From Pseudomonadota bacterium (GTDB lineage Bacteria; Bdellovibrionota; UBA2428), in contig JAGNHS010000014.1 of assembly GCA_018001635.1 (NCBI GenBank), positions 1-54,919 of the forward strand: a DNA stretch of 54,919 nucleotides, read 5' to 3'. Numbering within the stretch: position 1 is the first letter of the stretch; every line of letters starts with the position of its first letter. Shown one piece after another: positions 51,715 through 54,919 of this stretch. Position numbers and translations under genes: made by a program. The notes under the pieces were generated by a model, which saw nothing but the letters and a program-made list of their open reading frames with translations, made no database searches and was not told the DNA's origin.

Positions 51715-52905
51715 TTATTTTTTACGTTTTATGTGGGTGGGGTCTATATCTTCGATTTCAATGTCTCTATGGCCACTGTTGGTGTCTACTTGAGCGGAGC
51801 TCGATCCGCTTCCACTCGGATTAATCCCTCTAAGTTTTAGTTCCATATCTGCGGGACGAGTGGCGTTTTCAACAGCTTGGTCTCGTTTAATTAAGCCCTC
51901 TTGGTAGAGGCGCATGAGTGATTGATCAAAAGAATGCATTCCATAAGCACTCCCCTTTTCAATGGCTTCATAGAGAGCTCCAAGTTTTCTCGGATCTTCT
52001 AAGCATTCTTTAATTCTTGGAGTGCCTAGCAATAGTTCGGTAGCGACAACGTTAGTTTTCTTTTGGCTTCGATCTAAAATGGGCACAAGTCTTTGAGAAA
52101 CTATGGCTTCTAAGCATGAACTCAGTTGCCATCGAATTTGATCGCGAGATTCGGAAGGAAATATTCCTAAAATTCTGGAAACTGTTTCAGCGGCATCACG
52201 TGTGTGTAGAGTGCTTAAGACTAAGTGGCCAGTCTCGGCAGCGCTTAGAGCTTGTTCAATGCTTTCACGATCTCGCATTTCTCCAATCATGACAACATCG
52301 GGGTCTTGTCTGAGCGAATTTTTAATCCCGCTTTGAAAATTTTCGGTGTCGATACCAATTTCTCTTTGAGTCACAATGGATTTGCGATCGCGAATTAAAA
52401 ATTCAACTGGGTCTTCAATGGTGATGATGTGGCCGCTTTCAGTTTTATTGCGTTCATCAATCATGGAGGCCAAGGTAGATGATTTTCCACTACCAGCAGG
52501 CCCTGTAATTAAAACGAGGCCTCTTTTTTTAAGGGCAATTTTTTTTAAAATAATGGGCAATCCCAAATCTTCAATAGATTTAATTTCAAATGGAATGAAG
52601 CGAATAGCCATAGCGTGTTGACCACGGTGTAAATAAATATTGAGCCTGAAGCGACCCACTCCAGAAAAGCTATAAGCAAAATCAATTTCCTTCCCGCTTT
52701 CAAAGGATGAGCGAAGTCTTTGTGGAAGAATGGCGGATATCATTTCCTCTATTTGTTGCTTATTCAAAGTTTCTTTTGATTTAGAGAGAACTCTGATTTC
52801 GTCTCGATATCTAACCAGCGCTGGTAGGCCAATTTTCAAATGCAAATCACTGGCGCCGACTCCTACGGCATTTTTAAGTAAACTTTCAAAGAGTCCCAAG
52901 CTCAT
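51715..52905 (-). CDS. Second PilT/PilU-type retraction ATPase
   Basis: A 396-residue PilT-family ATPase. I prefer ATG 52905 (MSLGLFESLLKNAVGVGASDLHL) over a TTG at 52941. Walker A is GPAGSGKSS (about 130), Walker B lies in NSLRQDPDVVMIGEMRD, and the family box AETGHLVLSTLHTRDAAE is intact. There is no tetra-cysteine motif, so it is not PilB. A tail of about 35 residues (after KLRGINPSGSGSS), rich in Ser, Asp and Ile, is longer than PilT's, as in PilU. PilU works with PilT to strengthen retraction. It is encoded far from the main pil operon. Confidence 0.9.
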   Translation of the reverse strand: MSLGLFESLLKNAVGVGASDLHLKIGLPALVRYRDEIRVLSKSKETLNKQQIEEMISAILPQRLRSSFESGKEIDFAYSFSGVGRFRLNIYLHRGQHAMAIRFIPFEIKSIEDLGLPIILKKIALKKRGLVLITGPAGSGKSSTLASMIDERNKTESGHIITIEDPVEFLIRDRKSIVTQREIGIDTENFQSGIKNSLRQDPDVVMIGEMRDRESIEQALSAAETGHLVLSTLHTRDAAETVSRILGIFPSESRDQIRWQLSSCLEAIVSQRLVPILDRSQKKTNVVATELLLGTPRIKECLEDPRKLGALYEAIEKGSAYGMHSFDQSLMRLYQEGLIKRDQAVENATRPADMELKLRGINPSGSGSSSAQVDTNSGHRDIEIEDIDPTHIKRKK

Positions 52906-53003
52906 GTTTTCACTTTGAGGCACGCTGGGTATTAGCGTCAAGACTCACTAGTCCTAAGAATTAGACTTTTCTTCTGAGTGACTCGGTTCTAAGCTAGATC
53001 CTT

Positions 53004-53684
53004 ATGGATTTTCCCATGGATAAAGTGCAGATGATTCTTTTGTTTTTACCTCCGTTTATCATCAGCTTGAGTTTCCATGAATATGCGCATGCCTGGGTGG
53101 CTGAGCGCTTTGGAGATTCTACGGCTCGTTATATGGGGAGAATGACTGTAGACCCTATGGCTCATATCTCTTGGTTTGGAACGATTATTTTTCCCGCTTT
53201 ATCTATTTTAATGGGTTCGCATTTACTTTTTGGTTGGGCCAACCCAGTTCCTGTAGATTCTAGAAATTTTAAAAAGCCATTTCAACATATGGCCTTAGTT
53301 GCAGCTGCTGGACCAGCTTCTAACATCCTCTTGGCCATAGTTTTTGCTTTTATAATGTCGATGTTGAAGTCATATGTCCCGGGTTCAATTTTTCAAGCTA
53401 TGGAAGTTCAGGGAATGATGGGATCGGGATTGAAAATGCTCGATATGGCCGTTCAGTTGAATCTCTTTTTGGCTTTTTTTAATTTATTACCGCTTCCGCC
53501 CTTAGATGGCGCTCGAATCATTCAAGGCTTGGTAAAACCCGCTACAGCCTTAAAAATAGATGAATATTCAAATCAAGCTCAAATTTTATTGATTATACTC
53601 TTGTTTACTGGGGTTCTGAGGTATTTGGCGCTTCCAGTCACCATTCTCTATGCCCTTATTTATCAAGTTTTTAACATCATTTAG
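53004..53684 (+). CDS. Site-2 protease family (M50) membrane protease
   Basis: A 226-residue multi-pass protein with the M50 motif HEYAHAW (HExxH, about 26-32) in the first helices and the second zinc-ligand motif NLLPLPPLDGARI (about 158-170). This is the short RseP-like architecture without a PDZ domain, as seen in bacterial M50B proteins of unknown substrate. It has five or six hydrophobic segments. It lies upstream of scpA on the same strand, an association seen in several bacteria. Confidence 0.9.
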   Translation: MDFPMDKVQMILLFLPPFIISLSFHEYAHAWVAERFGDSTARYMGRMTVDPMAHISWFGTIIFPALSILMGSHLLFGWANPVPVDSRNFKKPFQHMALVAAAGPASNILLAIVFAFIMSMLKSYVPGSIFQAMEVQGMMGSGLKMLDMAVQLNLFLAFFNLLPLPPLDGARIIQGLVKPATALKIDEYSNQAQILLIILLFTGVLRYLALPVTILYALIYQVFNII

Positions 53685-53752
53685 GGTCTTTGATTTTAGC
53701 TTTTAAAAGCCAGGGTGCGGCCTTTAAAAATTCATGTTAAAACTATTCGTAA

Positions 53753-54544
53753 ATGAGTGTACGAGACAATTCGGTGCCTATTGATTGCCGGGTTCAACTG
53801 GTTGATTTTGAAGGACCTCTCGATCTTTTGCTTTATCTAGTTAAAACGCATGAGCTCGATATTCTTAATCTTCCAATTGCGACAATTACTCAGCAATATC
53901 TTCGTTACTTAAACTACATGAGAGAGCTTAATCTCGATGTGGCCAGTGATTATTTAGTTATGGCGGCCACGCTGACCTATATAAAAAGTCAGTTGATTTT
54001 ACCTCAAGAAGTTCAAGATGAAGCCATGGGGCCCGATCCCAAGAATCGTCTAATTAGACAATTGTTGCAGCTCAAATGTTACAAAGAACTGTCTCAAATG
54101 CTTGAAGATAGGCCTCGTTTAAATCGCGATGTCTTTGTTTGTCGAAATACAGGTTTGGAAGACATCGAAAATGAAATTGAGCCGCAAGTCGCACTCAGTA
54201 ATTCGTTTCAGTTATTAGAAGCATTTAGAGAAGCCATAAAGCGTGAAGCGGGTGTGGTTCATAAAGTATTTAGTGATTCCGTTCCAGTTTCAGGAGCGAT
54301 TAAAAATATAGTTGAACGATTGAAGGCGGAGGAAAGTTTTACTTTTGAATCTTTAATGCCGGGCCTTCATTCAGTTCCCCATTTGATATCGAATTTTTTG
54401 GGTTCTTTGGAAATGGCAAAATTACAAGTATTGAAAATCAATCAACCCGAAAACTTCGGGCCTATAGTTTTGTCTCGAAAAATGAATCCCGAAGAAATTG
54501 AAAGTTTTGTGAAGCTTACAAAAAACACTTTGAGCTGGGATTAA
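53753..54544 (+). CDS. scpA: Segregation and condensation protein ScpA
   Basis: A 263-residue kleisin, the bridge of the SMC condensin complex. The N-terminal SMC-neck-binding domain has VQLVDFEGPLDLLLYLVKTHELDILNLPIATITQQYL and DYLVMAATLTYIKSQLILP. The C-terminal winged helix, which contacts the SMC head, follows a variable linker and ends near FGPIVLS. With ScpB, encoded next, it organises and segregates the chromosome. Length is typical. No ribosome site is obvious. Confidence 0.95.
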   Translation: MSVRDNSVPIDCRVQLVDFEGPLDLLLYLVKTHELDILNLPIATITQQYLRYLNYMRELNLDVASDYLVMAATLTYIKSQLILPQEVQDEAMGPDPKNRLIRQLLQLKCYKELSQMLEDRPRLNRDVFVCRNTGLEDIENEIEPQVALSNSFQLLEAFREAIKREAGVVHKVFSDSVPVSGAIKNIVERLKAEESFTFESLMPGLHSVPHLISNFLGSLEMAKLQVLKINQPENFGPIVLSRKMNPEEIESFVKLTKNTLSWD

Positions 54545-54579
54545 AGGGTTTTTAAAAAAGAATTAAAGAAGAAGAATAT

Positions 54580-54919
54580 ATGAAAGAAAAAAAGAAGAAA
54601 AAGAAGAAAGATATTGAAAGTGAAGTTCAGCCAGTTTCTACAGAGGAAATTGTAGAAGTCATTGGTGCTGAGAACAACGAAGAAATCGTTATAGTGGCCT
54701 CTATGACTGAAGAAGAGGCTCTTGTTGAAGTCGAGGCGGATATTCCTGTTGAAGCTCTTGAGCTTGAATCTGAAGAGTCAATCCAATTAGAGGCGTCCTC
54801 TGAATCTGATCCAACAACTATAGTCGCAAAAGAAGGCTTGGTTTACGATCGTGATGAAATTGTTCAGGCTATAGAAGCGCTTGTTTTTGCAAGTCCCAAA
54901 CCTATAAGTCTACAAAGAA
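54580..54919 (+). CDS. scpB: Segregation and condensation protein ScpB, 5' part
   Basis: The frame opens at 54580 and runs off the right edge (113 complete codons seen). Residues 1-12 are a Lys block (MKEKKKKKKKDI). Residues about 13-88 are acidic and low in complexity (EEIVEV, EEALVEVEADI, ELESEESIQLEASSE). The last 20 or so residues (DEIVQAIEALVFASPKPISL) match the normal start of ScpB, whose winged helices bind ScpA. It follows scpA by 35 nt, the usual order. The long N-terminal extension is not typical of ScpB. Confidence 0.85.
   Translation, partial: MKEKKKKKKKDIESEVQPVSTEEIVEVIGAENNEEIVIVASMTEEEALVEVEADIPVEALELESEESIQLEASSESDPTTIVAKEGLVYDRDEIVQAIEALVFASPKPISLQR

Overview
The window is about 55 kb of a gene-dense, AT-leaning (around 40% GC by eye) Gram-negative chromosome. 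No rRNA, tRNA, CRISPR array, prophage or intact transposon is visible. Many proteins have signal peptides or lipoboxes. There is a type IV pilus locus, a TIGR02147-like regulator, a Bam-complex lipoprotein and many secreted proteins of unknown function. Together these suggest a member of the Bdellovibrionota (Bdellovibrio-like predators); this is an inference, not a proof.

Layout. 1-3034: the N-terminal part of a very large secreted or membrane protein that runs off the left edge. 3.3-10.2 kb: a zinc carboxypeptidase, YgfZ, a LysR regulator, a CoA-binding protein, a Xer recombinase and a PL3-like pectate lyase. 10.3-19.6 kb: alaS with a CcmI-domain lipoprotein, an AI-2E family permease, IF-1, ApaG, an acyltransferase, three consecutive lipoproteins and TsaB. 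19.9-26.8 kb: a GldA/GldF/GldG-type ABC operon with a Yip1-like protein, an HDOD protein and a coiled-coil protein. 27.0-35.7 kb: pilA with a near-consensus sigma-54 promoter, facing a pilB-pilT-pilC-pilS-pilR operon. This makes a closed regulatory circuit in which PilS/PilR would drive pilA. 35.9-44.1 kb: etfBA, an aminotransferase, coaD, rsmD, a periplasmic binding protein, a hydrolase, trpS and pgpA. 44.3-54.9 kb: secreted unknowns, bamD with a TPR protein, a TIGR02147-like regulator, a beta-barrel protein, a carbonic anhydrase, a second PilT-type ATPase, an M50 protease, and scpA with the start of scpB.

The most unusual content lies between genes. Four elements (3163-3286, 13471-13717, 19570-19709, 44108-44247) share a GC-rich core of roughly 55-60 bp in two subfamilies. 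In each, the core is flanked by inverted-repeat arms of 35-96 nt whose sequence is unique to that locus. In three of the four, an arm begins at or within a few bases of a TAG stop codon. At 13.5 kb the two arms contain the TAG stops of both converging genes in mirror-image positions. A second, shorter family (15071-15112 and 37874-37952) also carries the TAG stop codons of both converging genes in its arms. The core hairpin shows compensatory changes between copies. This looks like a family of stop-codon-anchored palindromes that I do not recognise, and it is my main candidate for something undescribed.
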